Part shown: piece after piece, positions 44,601-55,495 of the stretch
How the letters are laid out: every line of letters begins with the position of its first letter
How positions within the stretch are numbered: position 1 is the first letter of the stretch
DNA from: Laccaria trichodermophora
Lineage: Eukaryota > Basidiomycota > Agaricomycetes > Agaricales > Hydnangiaceae
Direction: 5' to 3'
Assembly (NCBI GenBank): GCA_018417955.1
Contig: JACTVC010000018.1
Location: 124,001-188,000 of the forward strand
DNA length: 64,000 nucleotides
Translations under genes and position numbers: made by a program
The notes under the pieces: model-generated
Told to the model about the DNA's origin: nothing
Databases searched by the model: none
Seen by the model: the letters and a program-made list of their open reading frames with translations, nothing else

Positions 44601-47600
44601 CTGGCAAGCAAATTTCAATCTCGTCCAAGCAGTTACCTCCCATCAATGTCTGTTTTACATATCGGGACCAGTGCCAGACTTACATGAACGATGTCTCGAG
44701 TTCAATTTGCTCTGCTTTGGCGCCTTCAACTGCCATAGAAAGGATCCTCAAAGTTGCAGGTTTGTGGCCTCGCATTCATCCTCGTACCATGTTATCTCCT
44801 CTGGGATCCACGGCTAACATTCATCTCACTTCTGAATGGGCCCAGAGTTTGACTGCCTTTGCCGAGGCGTTCATCGAGTACCAGCTTTCTCAGCGGTTGT
44901 TGGAATACGCCCTGCGCGTTGAAGTTGACAACTTCTTTAAAGAGCTTCAAAATGCGTCATTCAATCTGTCCGATGCAGAAAATAATCCTGACTGGCTACT
45001 CATACAGGTGAGAACTAACTTTCTCTGACTAATAGAATGAAATTAGACATCTGACTGTATCAACTAAATTTCAGATCCAAGGAAACTTCATCATCCGCCC
45101 AGTCCAGTCTGCCGTCGCGCGCGAGATGATAACACCTTCTTCGAATCAAAGCACAGTTCTGCAGCTCAACATGGGTGAAGGAAAGTCTCACGTTATCGTG
45201 CCTCTCGTGGCCGCTGCCCTGGCCGACTCGGACAAGCTAGCTCGAGTCATTGTCTTGAAGCCTCTTGCAGGCCAAATGTTCCATCTGCTTGTCGAGCGAA
45301 TCTCTGGCCTTGCCAATCGTCGTATTTTCTATCTCCCATTCTCTCGCAACATCAAGGTGCAACAGGTGCAGCAAATCCGAGATCTGTTTGAAGAGTGTGC
45401 TTGCGTTCGAGGAGTCCTAGTGGCTCAACCAGAGCACGTACTTTCTTTCAGGTTGATGGTGGTTGAACAAACTTTATCTTCGAGCTCTCATCTCGACAAT
45501 GTTGCGCAGGAGTTGCAGAAGACGCAGGCATGGTTGAATTCCACTTCGCGAGACATCCTTGACGAGAGCGACGCACTTCTTCATGTCCAATACCAACTCA
45601 TCTATACCATGGGCCAGCAGCAGCTACTTGATGACAGCCCAGATCGTTGGAACACCGTGCAACAGATATTTAACCGCGTGCACCGGCATATCACCCAACT
45701 TCAGAAAGATTTTCCTAAAGAGGTTGAATTCAAGCGCCGTGCAGCAACGAATTGTGAAGGAGACTTCTCCCATGTTCGTCTCCTTGGAACCTTGGCTTCT
45801 CAGAAACTTGTTTCCCAAATTGCGGAAGATGCCTTGGATGGAGTGCTTGACAGCTTGAATTTCATTGGTCTCCGCACACAGCCTCATCTCCGTAATGCGG
45901 TCCGTCGCTTTATCAAGGAACATGACATTGATAGTCAAACATACCTCGATGTCGAGTGTTCCTACAAAACGTCTGCCATATGGAAGGGCCTTCTCCTACT
46001 TCGTGGCCTTCTGGCGGAGGGCATATTGATATATGTTCTTAGCCAACAACGTTGGCGAGTGGACTACGGCCTTGATTTGAAACGCTCAATGCTTGCTGTC
46101 CCTTACAGAGCTAAGGTATGTTTCAAAACTTTCTAACTTCCCCATATCGAATTTTGATCACATTATTGCCTATAGGATGTTCCCAGCTTACGAAGCGAGT
46201 TCGGTCATCCAGATGTAGCCATTTGCTTGACTTGCCTAAGCTACTACTATGGAGGTCTCACGGCGTCTCAAGTGCAAGAATGCTTCGAGCTTCTCATCAA
46301 GCTTGACAATCCTTCTCTCGAGTATGAGAAGTGGGTCAAGCGTGGAAATGGTGACATTCCTGAAATGCTTCGCCAGCTAATAGGGGTAAACATGAAGGAC
46401 GTGCAGGGGTTCACGAGCGATATTGTTCCTATATATCGACATAACCAAGCCGTCATCGACTTCTTCCTTTCAAAAGTCGTTTTCCCCAGGGACGCCAAAG
46501 AGTTTCCTTCCAAGCTGGGCACGTCTGGATGGGATTTGGTCGAGAAGAAAGCTAACTTCACCACTGGTTTTAGTGGAACAAACGACAACTCTGATCTGCT
46601 GCCCCTGTCTATTACCCAGAGCGACCCCGTCAATCAACTTCAAACAAATGCGCAAGTTCTTGGGTATTTACTTCAACCCGAGAATGATAGGTATATATGT
46701 ACTCAGGGAGCAGACGGACAACAATGCTCAGCAAAGGAATTTTTGGCATCATTAACTCGGACCGCAGAGCTAAAGGAGGTGAGAGTTCTGCTAGACGTTG
46801 GCGCCCAGGTGACTTTGTCTTGTTACGAATTCAGCAATACGCTAACTGCAGCATCAGATGCTGGAAATGACGAACCATCAATTGATCAAGCACTGGCTAT
46901 CATTAAGACAAGATATTGCGGCAGGCGTATTTTTCGACGATGCGGACAACTTATCAGTTCTCAGTCAGGATGGCGTGGTTGAGCCATTCTACTCCTCATC
47001 CTTTTTCCGGCGGCTTGACCAATGCATTGTCTATCTTGATGACGCCCATACGAGGGGAACTGATCTTAAGCTTCCTCTCAACTTTCAAGCTGCGGTAACT
47101 CTGGGTCCTAAAGTCACGAAAGACAGGTTAGTTCAAGGTATGTTGGTATATTATGCTCCCCCGCTTCACGGATCTTTAACGAATACAAAATTTAGGCTGC
47201 ATGCGGATGCGAAAGCTGGGTCATGGCCAATCTTTGGTTTTCTGCGCACCTCCTGAGGTTGACAGGCAAATACGAGAGCCTAAAAACATCAGTTTTTCAC
47301 ACCAAGTAAAGGTCATCGACGTTCTAAGCTGGGCAATGTCCAAGACCTGCACCGAAATAGAGCGTCAGATACCCCACTGGGTTCAGCAGGGCGTCGACCA
47401 TCACAAGAGACGAACGGGAGAAGCCGCATTTTCTGCGTCTGATTCGTTCAAGGTAGAACTTCTGGAAAATGGTTGGCTTCAACCTGCAGCACGATCCCTC
47501 GAGGAAATGTATGGTCGAATGACCAAATATTCCTTTGACTCACTCAGCGACATTCCAGCCATGCGCGACCGCCTTAGCATGTTTGGGGTCACGACGGTGC

Positions 47601-48445
47601 GTGATGCACAGATTGAGGAGGAACAAGAAAGAGAGGTTAGTCATGAAGTCGAGCAGGAACTACAGCTAGAGAGACCTCCCAGAGAGATGCCCGCTGTGCA
47701 TTTCCTCGACAAGGAAGTTCGCCGATTTATCCAATGCGGGACCAGCCCAACCAACTCTAAAATTTTCATCCCCCTCATGACTCCACTTCGCTCTAAATCC
47801 GACGAGCTCCTCCCCAAGAACCCATGGTCGAGACAGCTCCTGGCTACTCGAGACTTCATTACCACAACAAAAGGCGGAAACGAGAAATCCGTTCTCACTG
47901 ACTATCTCCGTCCCGTCAACTGGATCGTCTCACACGTGCTTGAAGATAGACTTGTGGTCATGAGCCCATACGAGATCAATGTTCTTCTTCAGGACATTCG
48001 CGCGAGCAAGTACGTCCGTCTGCATATGTATGCGCCTCGTACCACCCAGGCTATTAAACCATTTGACGACCTCACATTCTACTGTGTCCCGCCATTACCA
48101 TGTGGAAATACTGCTTTGGAATCCCTGTCCCTCGACGTAAGGTGTCAGCTCAACATCTGGGGAGGCCAGCTCTATTTGGACCAATACGAGACATACCTCC
48201 GTCTGTGCCATCTCTTGGGTGTCTCAAGTGAAACAGCGGGTTATAATTCAGTGGAGAGCGATCGATTTGTTCCTCAACGCAGTCGGATCGGGGAGATGGT
48301 GAAACTATGCTTGTTCGACGAGAGTCCGTTGACGTTGCTAAAGACATTGTTTGCACTGAGGAGGAAGGGCATGAGTTATCAGCAGACACATATGGGTAAG
48401 ATTTTGCACGCTCGCCTTCTTTCACAAGAAGACTTTGAGGAGTGA
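38602..48445 (+). CDS. Giant DUF3638/DUF3645-type ATPase-like protein (~3,000 aa)
   Basis: One gene built from about ten exons. The start is MAKLSLEPPSSEDLVYILNH at 38602, spliced at about 38891-38955 to VLVLHIRAQNAAIILRRLHD. Later junctions near 41361-41458, 42089-42137, 42213-42271, 45007-45075, 46116-46179, 46810-46857 and 47139-47195 all restore one frame. The N-terminal 2,000 residues are helical and unrecognised in detail. The core has REMITPSSNQSTVLQLNMGE followed by GKS (Walker A-like GEGKS), VLKPLAGQMFHLLVERISGL, ILDESDALLHVQYQLIYTMG (Walker B-like) and YLDDAHTRGTDLKLP, followed by TLGPKVTKDRLVQ and ACMRMRKLGHGQSLVF. These are hallmarks of fungal DUF3638 plus DUF3645 proteins, distantly SecA/helicase-like and often auto-named ubiquitinyl hydrolase without proof. 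Function unknown. Confidence 0.85.
44405..44542 (+). repeat. In-frame 69-bp tandem duplication
   Basis: Two copies of a 69-bp unit, starting near GGAGCACCCA at 44411 and 44480, encode GAPTNNPIENPISQFQ and GAPTTNPIENLISQFR. The duplication preserves the frame of the giant gene. Confidence 0.85.
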
Positions 48446-48837
48446 TCTACAAATGATCTGGATGATTTGGAAGGGTAAGAAGAAGTACGTCATCCAGCAT
48501 TGCCCTTCGTTATCTCAGTACTAGTAGCCCTAACTCACCGGCATTTATGTGCATTTAGGGCAGTTACTGTGATCGTTGAGTCCTTGTTGCCAACTTAGAA
48601 GTTTGAATGTTTGTTTCCTGCGTAATTAGTGCGCTTTCCTGCTATGTATTTTCTTGTATATTCATGCCTTCTTCACATCCTTCCCCACTTTCTCGGGTTC
48701 CTGTCCCTTTCATCCTTTCTTGCTTGTGAATGTTATATTTGTAGATATCATTGCCATTGATCTATATGCTTAGCTGCCCGATCACCCCTTGTTCAAGAAG
48801 TTATTGGATACAATAAATAGAATTGAGACTTCTTTAT
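48446..48837. other. 3' flank of the giant gene
   Basis: AT-rich 3' untranslated or intergenic sequence with no gene recognised. Confidence 0.4.
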
Positions 48838-48853
48838 CTGCCTGAATGGTCTA
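48838..48853 (+). repeat. 16-bp direct repeat flanking the Crypton-like gene, left
   Basis: CTGCCTGAATGGTCTA, exactly repeated at 50243-50258; it matches the first bases of tRNA-Pro with one mismatch. Confidence 0.85.
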
Positions 48854-48893
48854 TTGGTATGATACCTACTTTGGGTTCCAACCCTGGTGGTCA
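48840..48893 (+). pseudogene. Degenerate tRNA-Pro-like sequence
   Basis: It begins GCCTGAATGGTCTATTGG, nearly the 5' half of the real tRNA-Pro(UGG) at 52656-52726, and retains an A-box-like segment and CTTTGGGT around the anticodon. It then jumps to GGTTCCAACCC, a B-box/T-arm-like segment. The anticodon stem cannot close and no matching acceptor 3' strand follows. Confidence 0.6.
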
Positions 48894-50139
48894 TGTAACT
48901 TTGAAGAGTAAGCATAGCAGAAGACCAGATTCGGTGACGAAATGGAGAAATTCATTCTTGAGGAGATTCTTGGGTTCGCCAGACGATGTTTTGTAAGCGA
49001 AGAGCGTGGAAGAGGCTGGAATTGACGAGTTGACTTCCAGGTGGTTTTCAAAGGCGTCGACGGGACCTAAGGGGTCGCCCTCGCGGCGTGCGGTAAGGAT
49101 GACGGTGGCCCCAAGCTCTTTGGTTGTCTTGGTCCAGGGGATCTCGAAACTGGCGGAGCGGGAGCCATCACGCAATACACGGAATAGAATTTTGAAGGGG
49201 GTTAGAAAAGTTGTAGTTAATGTGCAGGGAGTGTGGAAACGAACGTACTTGGTAGAACGGAGTCCGTGGTACTTAGGATCAAGGGCCGCGGCGACGGTAA
49301 GAGTTGTTTCACCGAGGCGGCGGCAACCAAAGAAGTTTACGAGGGCGACGGCCCACACAGCGGCGTGGAGAGATCTAGAGAGCGGCGAAGGTAAGATAGA
49401 TGTGTTCAATGTAGACAGGAGCTCGAAGAGCGAGATTGTGTTTCGTACCTTCCTTGTTTGCCGAAGTACAAGCGGGGTGTACCCACTCGTCGTCACCATA
49501 CCAGGGAGCGTGGTTTATGATATGCCAGCTGCGCAGGCCAGCTAGCCAAAAGCGGATGGTGTTGCCAGATTGCAGGCCCTTGAATTCACCGATGAAGGCG
49601 CACAGCAGAGCATAGTCAGCAGGCATGCGAGCCTCCTCGGAAATTTCCCACTTGTCGCAGAACTGTGTGAAGCGTAAGGGGCCCGCGCCGTAAGTCGATT
49701 TGGTGTTGGGAGCAAGAGCTCCTCGGACGGCCATAAGTGCAGATTCAAGAAGAGGGGGAGGGAGAGTTCGTGCTACAGCGGCATGGTGGCGAGAACCAAA
49801 AGGGGTGCGCCATGAAAAAATGCGGTTGGCAGTGGGGACGTGGGGGCGAAATTCGTTGTGAGTGATGGAGCGACCAGTCTGGGGTTTACGAGATCGTATA
49901 GTGCGTGAAGAGGCGTTGGAAATTTGGGGGGCAGATGATGTTAATGGTGAATGACAATCAGGGGGAGGAGATTTGATGGTGCGATTGGTAGGAGGAGGAG
50001 GTAGAGGGCGCAGAAAAGGATGGAAAGAGTTTCGAGAACGCGTGGGGCGTGGCGACATAGAGTTAGGAGATTTTATCTTACCCACGGGTCTCTCGACGAC
50101 ACATGTCGACGAGGCAAGCTTTCGGTCGAGGCTAAACAT
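48891..50139 (-). pseudogene. Crypton-like tyrosine recombinase, C-terminally truncated
   Basis: A basic, Pro/Ser-rich N-terminus is followed by the SAM-like core-binding region (LAPNTKSTYGAGPLRFTQFC, SGNTIRFWLAGLRSWHIINH, APWYGDDEW). After an intron (about 49370-49450) comes AVWAVALVNFFGCRRLGETT with the first catalytic Arg. A further exon has ASFEIPWTKTTKELGATVIL, PLGPVDAFENHLEVNSSIP and LFAYKTSSGEPKNLLKNEFL. The expected C-terminal boxes (His-x-x-Arg, Gly-x-Trp, nucleophile Tyr) are absent; the frame runs out into the tRNA-like sequence. The domain order is that of Agaricomycete Crypton-type recombinases. It is inactive as it stands. Confidence 0.75.
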
Positions 50140-50242
50140 AAAAGAAACAGTCGATTAGCTCGTCAGGGAGCTTGAAGCTATGCTGTTCTCCGCGCGAGAT
50201 GGCGTTGGCTGAGTAAATCAAGTAAAATTCTTTTGCCTTCAC

Positions 50243-50258
50243 CTGCCTGAATGGTCTA
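50243..50258 (+). repeat. 16-bp direct repeat flanking the Crypton-like gene, right
   Basis: CTGCCTGAATGGTCTA, identical to 48838-48853; beyond it the tRNA similarity stops. Confidence 0.85.
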
Positions 50259-50839
50259 GTCAAGTCACCCTGTTGCTTATGTTCTGTAAGTTTTTCCTCT
50301 TTTACTGATCGAGGACTAATGATGATACATGCGTAGCCGGCGTCGTAGGGAATTTCACAACCTGATGTACAACCCCGCTAAGAACCAAACGGCCTCGCCC
50401 CCTCGAGGGTCTAACCTCCTCGTCGAGCACCAGCTTTCTGGGACGTCCACGGTGGAGGCACGGGATACTAATGGGCTGCCATCGCTTGGTTGTCTGGGTC
50501 CTCTTCGGGTGTAGGTACGTACGCAATTCCCTCGACTCTCATTGTTTGTTCCTCTCATTTCTATGGTTCAAAGAGTCCAAGGACCTCCTGCACGTCGAAA
50601 CGTCGACTTGGCGAAGCTTCAGGTTATTTATCGTTTTGACGGCGCTCGCTGACCTTGCCTACGATGGACGACGACTCTTTGCTTCTGGACAAGGCGGCCT
50701 GATGGGTGTTCGTTCGGTACTCGTCTCCAGCTCGGCAGATGTCAGAGGTGATGATGAAGGAAGGTGATGTCGAGGAGGTGCCATCTGTTAATTCAAAACT
50801 CTTTTGTAGTATAACCACTGTATCGCTACTATTGTAATC
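50259..50839. other. Region with only short frames
   Basis: A 61-residue basic frame (50329-50514) and overlapping frames on both strands lack any family feature. No gene call is made. Confidence 0.4.
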
Positions 50840-52123
50840 TTAATCAGAATCCTCAGAAAGATCAGACAACTCCTCAACGAGCTCAAGAAGCTCCTCTGAC
50901 GTGGAAAAGGTGTCGGCTGGCCAATGAGGGAGTCGACGTTGGCATGCAGTCTTGCACGATGGCTCTGCACAAAAATAATCAGAATGAAATTCAATGATGG
51001 ATGCGTATGATTGACCTCATCCTCCACATCATTGAAAATGGACCTGACTTCCATCAGCAACTGTGTATAACCTTCCACACATCTTGTGGCTCGCTGCGTA
51101 ATCTGGGTGCTGGTGATCTGGTGGCTTTTGATCCCACGTCTAGCCCTGTACTTTGTGGTGTGCGACTTTGCAAGTGTACCATACAATTCAGATGCACTGC
51201 ACTCCTCAAGGCAGTGGGTGCGAACGAGGGCTTCTGCCTCTGCCCTGCGTCGTTTAGATTGATGAGGTAAACTTACTTGAAGTCACAGCCATGAGTAGGG
51301 CATTTGAATACGTCGCTGTCGGCAGTAAGCATTTGGAGGACAAGATCTTTCCAGTCTGAATGTTTGATATAACTAAAAGTCGTTAGCATCAAAAAGAATA
51401 TACATTCAAATAGTTGACGTACATATGTCTCTCCAAATGTGTCCGCGATCCATGGTCGTGTTCTTGTGATTCAGGGTCATGGCCATACAATTCTTGACAA
51501 CGCGGACACCGCCATTTGCCATCATCATCCTGATAATAATTGGTAGAGAGTTATACAATTGAAAGAAAGACTCACCTGTGACATGGCGAGCAAGGCTCGA
51601 TCCAGAAAGATAGGCTGAAGGACCACCTCCATGAACAGTGAACGGATTTCAGCTGCTGTGAACTCTGCATCTGCGGGAGGCGGTTTCTCAACATCTGCGA
51701 TGCTTGTAGGTGGTTCACTTTCGTCAACGAGAGGGTTGGGATCATCAGGCTTGTACTCAGCTGAAGTGAGTTGCACTGCACACACCAATGCGCCTGTTGT
51801 ATCTTGAAAGAAATTGTGCGTCGCATGCGATGCTGCGCGTAGGAAAGTGCTCCGAGCGTAGGACTTGACGTCAAACAGGCCGTCGATAGGTGGTGAGTGC
51901 TGGAGGCTCCTGATGCTGCGAGCAATGTGATCAGTTAAGAGCACAAAGTTGCATAAGTGAACGACTTGCAGGAGCTGGCGTCGGACAAACATCCGGTGTC
52001 AGTAAGGGCGGTGAGATTGGCGGAGCCATTTGGCAGTCATACTTCACAGACGCCTGAGCGCCCCATTTTGAGGTTTTCCTCGACTAGCAATAGCCCAGAT
52101 CGTAGCTGAACTGGTAGTGAAGC
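50840..52123 (-). CDS. Zinc-binding-motif protein of unknown function (5' end uncertain)
   Basis: Several exons on the minus strand. The N-terminal part reads LLVEENLKMGRSGVCE, joined to LLQVVHLCNFVLLTDHIARS. A Pro/Glu-rich linker (DDPNPLVDESEPPTSIADVE) is followed by IRSLFMEVVLQPIFLDRALL. A Cys/His-rich section comes next: WRCPRCQELYGHDPESQEHD, then HGSRTHLERHM and FKCPTHGCDFK, consistent with two zinc-binding knuckles. The C-terminal exons give ALVRTHCLEECSASELYGTL and, after a last intron, an acidic tail LLELVEELSDLSEDSD ending at 50840. A possible earlier exon lies at about 52190-52265 (VDVLISFAQKGER...), but I could not join it in frame. No known family is recognised. Confidence 0.55.
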
Positions 52124-52655
52124 CTGCGTAAGTCTGGAGAGTTTGGGTCAACCTTTATAAGTACCACTCACAGAGTTCCGCTTCCTGTGATTTTCGGCTA
52201 GCGAATGTGTAAAGGGAGCGACCAGATTCCGTTTCTTTCCGTTCTCCTTTCTGTGCAAACGATATCAGAACGTCAACCTGTAACGACATTAATGACTGTT
52301 CAAAATGAGTCTCGTAACAGCAAGAAAACGGACGCACAGTCGAAATGTCTCGTCCAGATTTTGTCCGTCAACTTCCAAGACTGTTTCATGACAGTTGTGC
52401 TTGTCGACTTTGACGGTGACGATGAAAAGCCACGCGAGTGCGTCTGGGCGTGCATGTTGACGCTGTTGCTCGCAAGTCAGTTGCCATGGTTCTATAGTGA
52501 AATTGTTGGGATATGTCGTCGCTTGAGAATGTTGGCTATTTGAGGAACTGAGCCGCCCCCAAACGTCGCTCGGTCAAAGGAATGTGTTGCTGGCAGTGAC
52601 GGAGAGCGCTGGACAATGCTAACAAAGGTCGGTAGTGGCGCAACATAAAAAAAAG

Positions 52656-52726
52656 GCCTGAATCCAGGATTGAACTGGAGACCTCCTGCACCCAAAGCAG
52701 GAATCATACCACTAGACCATCCAGGC
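52656..52726 (-). tRNA. tRNA-Pro (anticodon UGG)
   Basis: On the minus strand a 71-nt cloverleaf folds: acceptor GCCTGGA with TTCAGGC (one G-T pair), D-arm TGGTCTAGTGG (A box), and anticodon stem CCTGC/GCAGG with loop TTTGGGT (anticodon TGG). The T-arm is built on AGTTCAATCC (B box). There is no intron. Confidence 0.93.
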
Positions 52727-52756
52727 TTCTATAGCAATGGCTAGAGTTCATTTGTG

Positions 52757-52947
52757 TTAAGCTGCGGGCGCTGTCTCGAGTGGCAAGTATTCAGTGACAA
52801 CGACAGCCCCTGTGGTCTTGGCGATCACAGCGCCATCGAGCTACGTGTATCAAAAGTAAATCAAAAGGCTAGTGCACGTTAAAGACATACTAGCGTGCAT
52901 TCGCGTGGGGCCTTCGCGGCAGGGTGCTTGAACTTGAAGAAATTCAT
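52757..52947 (-). CDS. Conserved-looking microprotein (45 aa)
   Basis: Two exons (52891-52947 and 52757-52840) separated by a 50-bp GT-AG intron. They encode MNFFKFKHPAAKAPRECTL followed by LDGAVIAKTTGAVVVTEYLP and a short Ala/Pro tail. Both splice signals are canonical and the frame continues exactly. It is too short to contain a known domain. The GAVIAKTTGAVVVTEYL strand-turn-strand suggests a small folded unit. No function is proposed. Confidence 0.6.
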
Positions 52948-53219
52948 AGAAGAGGATCGAGGAGACACGCTCAATTGATAACTTGATAAAGGCGACACAA
53001 GCAAGAGGTAGAGATGGTCCTAACCCGCAAGTCCTAGTACTCTCTCGCGTTGAACACAGCGAGGAGAAGTAACGGAAAATGCAAGGCTGCCAGTTCGTGG
53101 ATGTGGTGTGCCTACAGTTGTCTCTCTAGTCTATTAGGAATGCAGTTTTAATAGAGGGCGTACAGCTATGAATCGGAACGACGATGTGTCTAAACAAGGC
53201 GTGACGAATGCAAACGTAT
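52948..53219. other. Intergenic spacer
   Basis: The 5' flank of the microprotein gene and 3' flank of the coiled-coil gene. No feature was recognised. Confidence 0.4.
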
Positions 53220-53870
53220 CTATGGGGGTTGGGCAATGGACTGGAATGGGGAAGTGGGCATGGCTGGGGCTTGTGGTGGCGGCATGTTCCCGTACATGAA
53301 CTGGGGTTGGGGTTGGGGGAAGTAGGGAGGCTGGTAGAATTGGGTGTGTTGAGCCTGCGCGTTTGCGATAGCAGTGTCCCTGAGTATCTTTAACTTTTCG
53401 ACTTCTCGGCGGTGCTGCTCCTCCTCGGTGACTGCCTTTGCTTTTTCCTCTGCTGCCTTTTCCCTCTGCAATTCGAGTTCTAGTTCAGTTTGACGGCTCT
53501 GTTGTTTGGAAAGTTCCAGTTCGATCTTTTTCTTTTTAATGTCGATGCGCGCTGCCCGTTGACAATGCGTTGTGCCAGTGTTTGACCGACGATATCGGTT
53601 TTGGCGATGTTGAGCGCCAAGACGTTTACTTCTTTTGCAATCGCGACTCTTTCGTCTGGAGACATGGTGATGGGAACGTTCCTATATGCGCCCGAATTAG
53701 AGTGTCTGAGAAAGAAAAAAGGTTGAATTATACTCTTTTTCGGCTGCTTTGCGCTTCTTTCCTTTTGAAGCAGTCTTTTTGGGTGCGGGGTCGGCTCGTG
53801 CCTTCTTTGAAGGCCTAGCTGAAGGAGAGAGAGGCTGACCATCAGCGCCTACAACGATAGGGCGCGGCAT
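53220..53870 (-). CDS. Lys/Glu-rich coiled-coil protein with apparent frame break
   Basis: The start MPRPIVVGADGQPLSPSARP at 53870 leads into a nuclear-signal-like basic stretch (KKTASKGKKRKAAEK). After a putative intron (about 53680-53735) the frame continues with MSPDERVAIAKEVNVLALNI and VGQTLAQRIVNGQRA. Near 53550 the plausible continuation, ARIDIKKKKIELELSKQQSR, lies in another frame. It then runs as a coiled coil (ELELQREKAAEEKAKAVTEE) into a Pro/Gln-rich tail (QPPYFPQPQPQF) ending at 53220. Either a small unrecognised intron, a sequencing error or a genuine frameshift separates the halves. Function unknown. Confidence 0.5.
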
Positions 53871-53936
53871 GGTGGTTTAAAGAGAGTGCATGTCGACCAA
53901 GTCGCGTCGCAAATGCGACTTGCGGCAGTTATGACA

Positions 53937-54200
53937 TCATACGCCGTGTGACCCTCGAGCTTGTTTGCATAAGCAGTGCCTTGAGGTACGCGCAGACGTT
54001 GAAGACGTGCTTTCAAAATTAGCGTGAGTTGTGGTAGGAGTCGTGATTGTTTCGTGGCAGAAGCCCACGCGTGGTCCGCCAAAAATCCCAATTTCATAGG
54101 ACACGCTGAAATCCTTCAGTGGAAAATCTGCGAGAACGAACCGCACTCGACTTTCAAGTTCACGGCATGATTGTTGTGATGCTTCTTTTGTCTTGAGCAC
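53937..54200 (-). CDS. Hypothetical protein (87 aa), doubtful
   Basis: A minus-strand frame MLKTKEASQQSCRELESRVR followed by FVLADFPLKDFSVSYEIGIF and GGPRVGFCHET. The first 50 residues look protein-like, but the Thr/Ser-rich end (TTPTTTHANFESTSSTSART) does not. An intron or truncated exon is possible. No family is recognised and no upstream exon was found. Confidence 0.35.
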   Translation of the reverse strand: MLKTKEASQQSCRELESRVRFVLADFPLKDFSVSYEIGIFGGPRVGFCHETITTPTTTHANFESTSSTSARTSRHCLCKQARGSHGV

Positions 54201-54575
54201 AAGTCGTTACGTACAAGTAGGCGATAAAAATACACATCTATCCGACTTTGAAGGTTACAATGTACGAAATCAATTCATACTAAATAGTCATAATTGCCAT
54301 TCCATAGGTAGCGGATGTATGTGAAGTCGAATCGATCAAGCTCCACCCAAGAAATAAAAAACCGGCCCTCGAATTAAATACTGCGAAGGTTCAACCACCA
54401 ACAGCTCCAGCGGGGGAGATAGGGTGAATAATTTTAGGCGTCAAGCGCCAGTTGTCAAAGTCGGACGGATAGGGTTGCTGGCGGTGATACAATAATCCGT
54501 TGTGAATGCATGGGCGGACGAAGAGTGGTGAGGCAAACAACGGGCGAAGAGCGGTAGCGGGGTTCTCTTCTTCTT

Positions 54576-54902
54576 TCAGGCCTCGGACTCGGCAATTGCT
54601 TTGGCGTGCCTCGCCGCAAGGGTACCTCCGCGTACACCAAGGTCTGCCACAGCCACTGGCATGCGGGCGACGTGCACGTTGGCGAGCCGGCGTTGGAACC
54701 TGTCAGCTCGCTTTAGTTCCTGCTCCCGGGCGTCGATGGTAGCGGCGTCAGAGCGACGAGCCACGGTAGAATCATGGCGAGAGTAGGTGCGACCCATGAG
54801 ACTGCCAGGTGCTGTGGGAAGGGCGTGGGCGGAGACGGTGAGGAGCGAGAAGAGAAGGGTGAAAAGGGCGATGAAAGTAAGGGTGGGGAGTTTGAAGAAC
54901 AT
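54576..54902 (-). CDS. Small secreted protein (108 aa)
   Basis: The N-terminus LPTLTFIALFTLLFSLLTVS followed by AHALPTAP is a strong signal peptide with probable cleavage near residue 27-29. The mature part is basic and Ala/Arg-rich (ATIDAREQELKRADRFQRRL), has no Cys and no recognised domain, and ends at 54576. Unannotated small secreted proteins are common in mushroom genomes. A propeptide or cell-wall role is possible but unsupported. Confidence 0.62.
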   Translation of the reverse strand: MFFKLPTLTFIALFTLLFSLLTVSAHALPTAPGSLMGRTYSRHDSTVARRSDAATIDAREQELKRADRFQRRLANVHVARMPVAVADLGVRGGTLAARHAKAIAESEA

Positions 54903-55495
54903 CGTGTTTGGCGCTGGGCGAGATTTGCGAATGTGGTTAGAAAGAGAATGTAACGTCGTTAAAGTTGGATACGACGGTAGGTGCTGCGGTGGAAAAGAGA
55001 AAGGACCTGCACAGCGAGATGTGATTTACGGGCGTAGGAGTCGTGGAAGAGGGACACGCTCTTCAAGAGCTTTTGAACCTTGAGCTGCGGGAAGGAAGTC
55101 AAAGATGGTTCGGAAGAACTCTCGACTGGTTGATAAAGGACGCCAAAGCCAAAGTTTGACAAACTGTTTCGATGCTACCCTGACCGGCCAACCGGGCGGC
55201 AGTGAATAGGTACAATGGAGGGCGTCAATCACCGAGCCAGTTCATTATTCGTGCCCATTGTAATCACCCTGAGAAAGCACGCCAGACAATGAATGAGATG
55301 ATGTTGGCTCCAAAAGTTATAACAAGCAAGTTACTTCCCATCCAATGAGAGCCCGATTTTCGCTTGCCCTGCACCTACCGCCATGATAAGCACTGGTTGG
55401 AGCTGGTTGGTTGTGTTGGGTGAGGAAGGAGGCAATAATAGAATGATCGTACCTTGATATGTCACAAACTTGTCACAAACTCAATTCTTGGACCC
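54903..55495. other. Intergenic region upstream of the F-box array
   Basis: Short overlapping minus-strand frames (54959-55232) have no domain features. No RNA gene was recognised. Confidence 0.4.

Noticed and set aside
48840..48893. A functional second tRNA-Pro
   Set aside because: The anticodon stem does not pair and the 3' acceptor strand is missing.
49006..49545. 179-residue plus-strand protein
   Set aside because: It is the antisense shadow of the Crypton-like recombinase, which has recognisable motifs and introns on the other strand.
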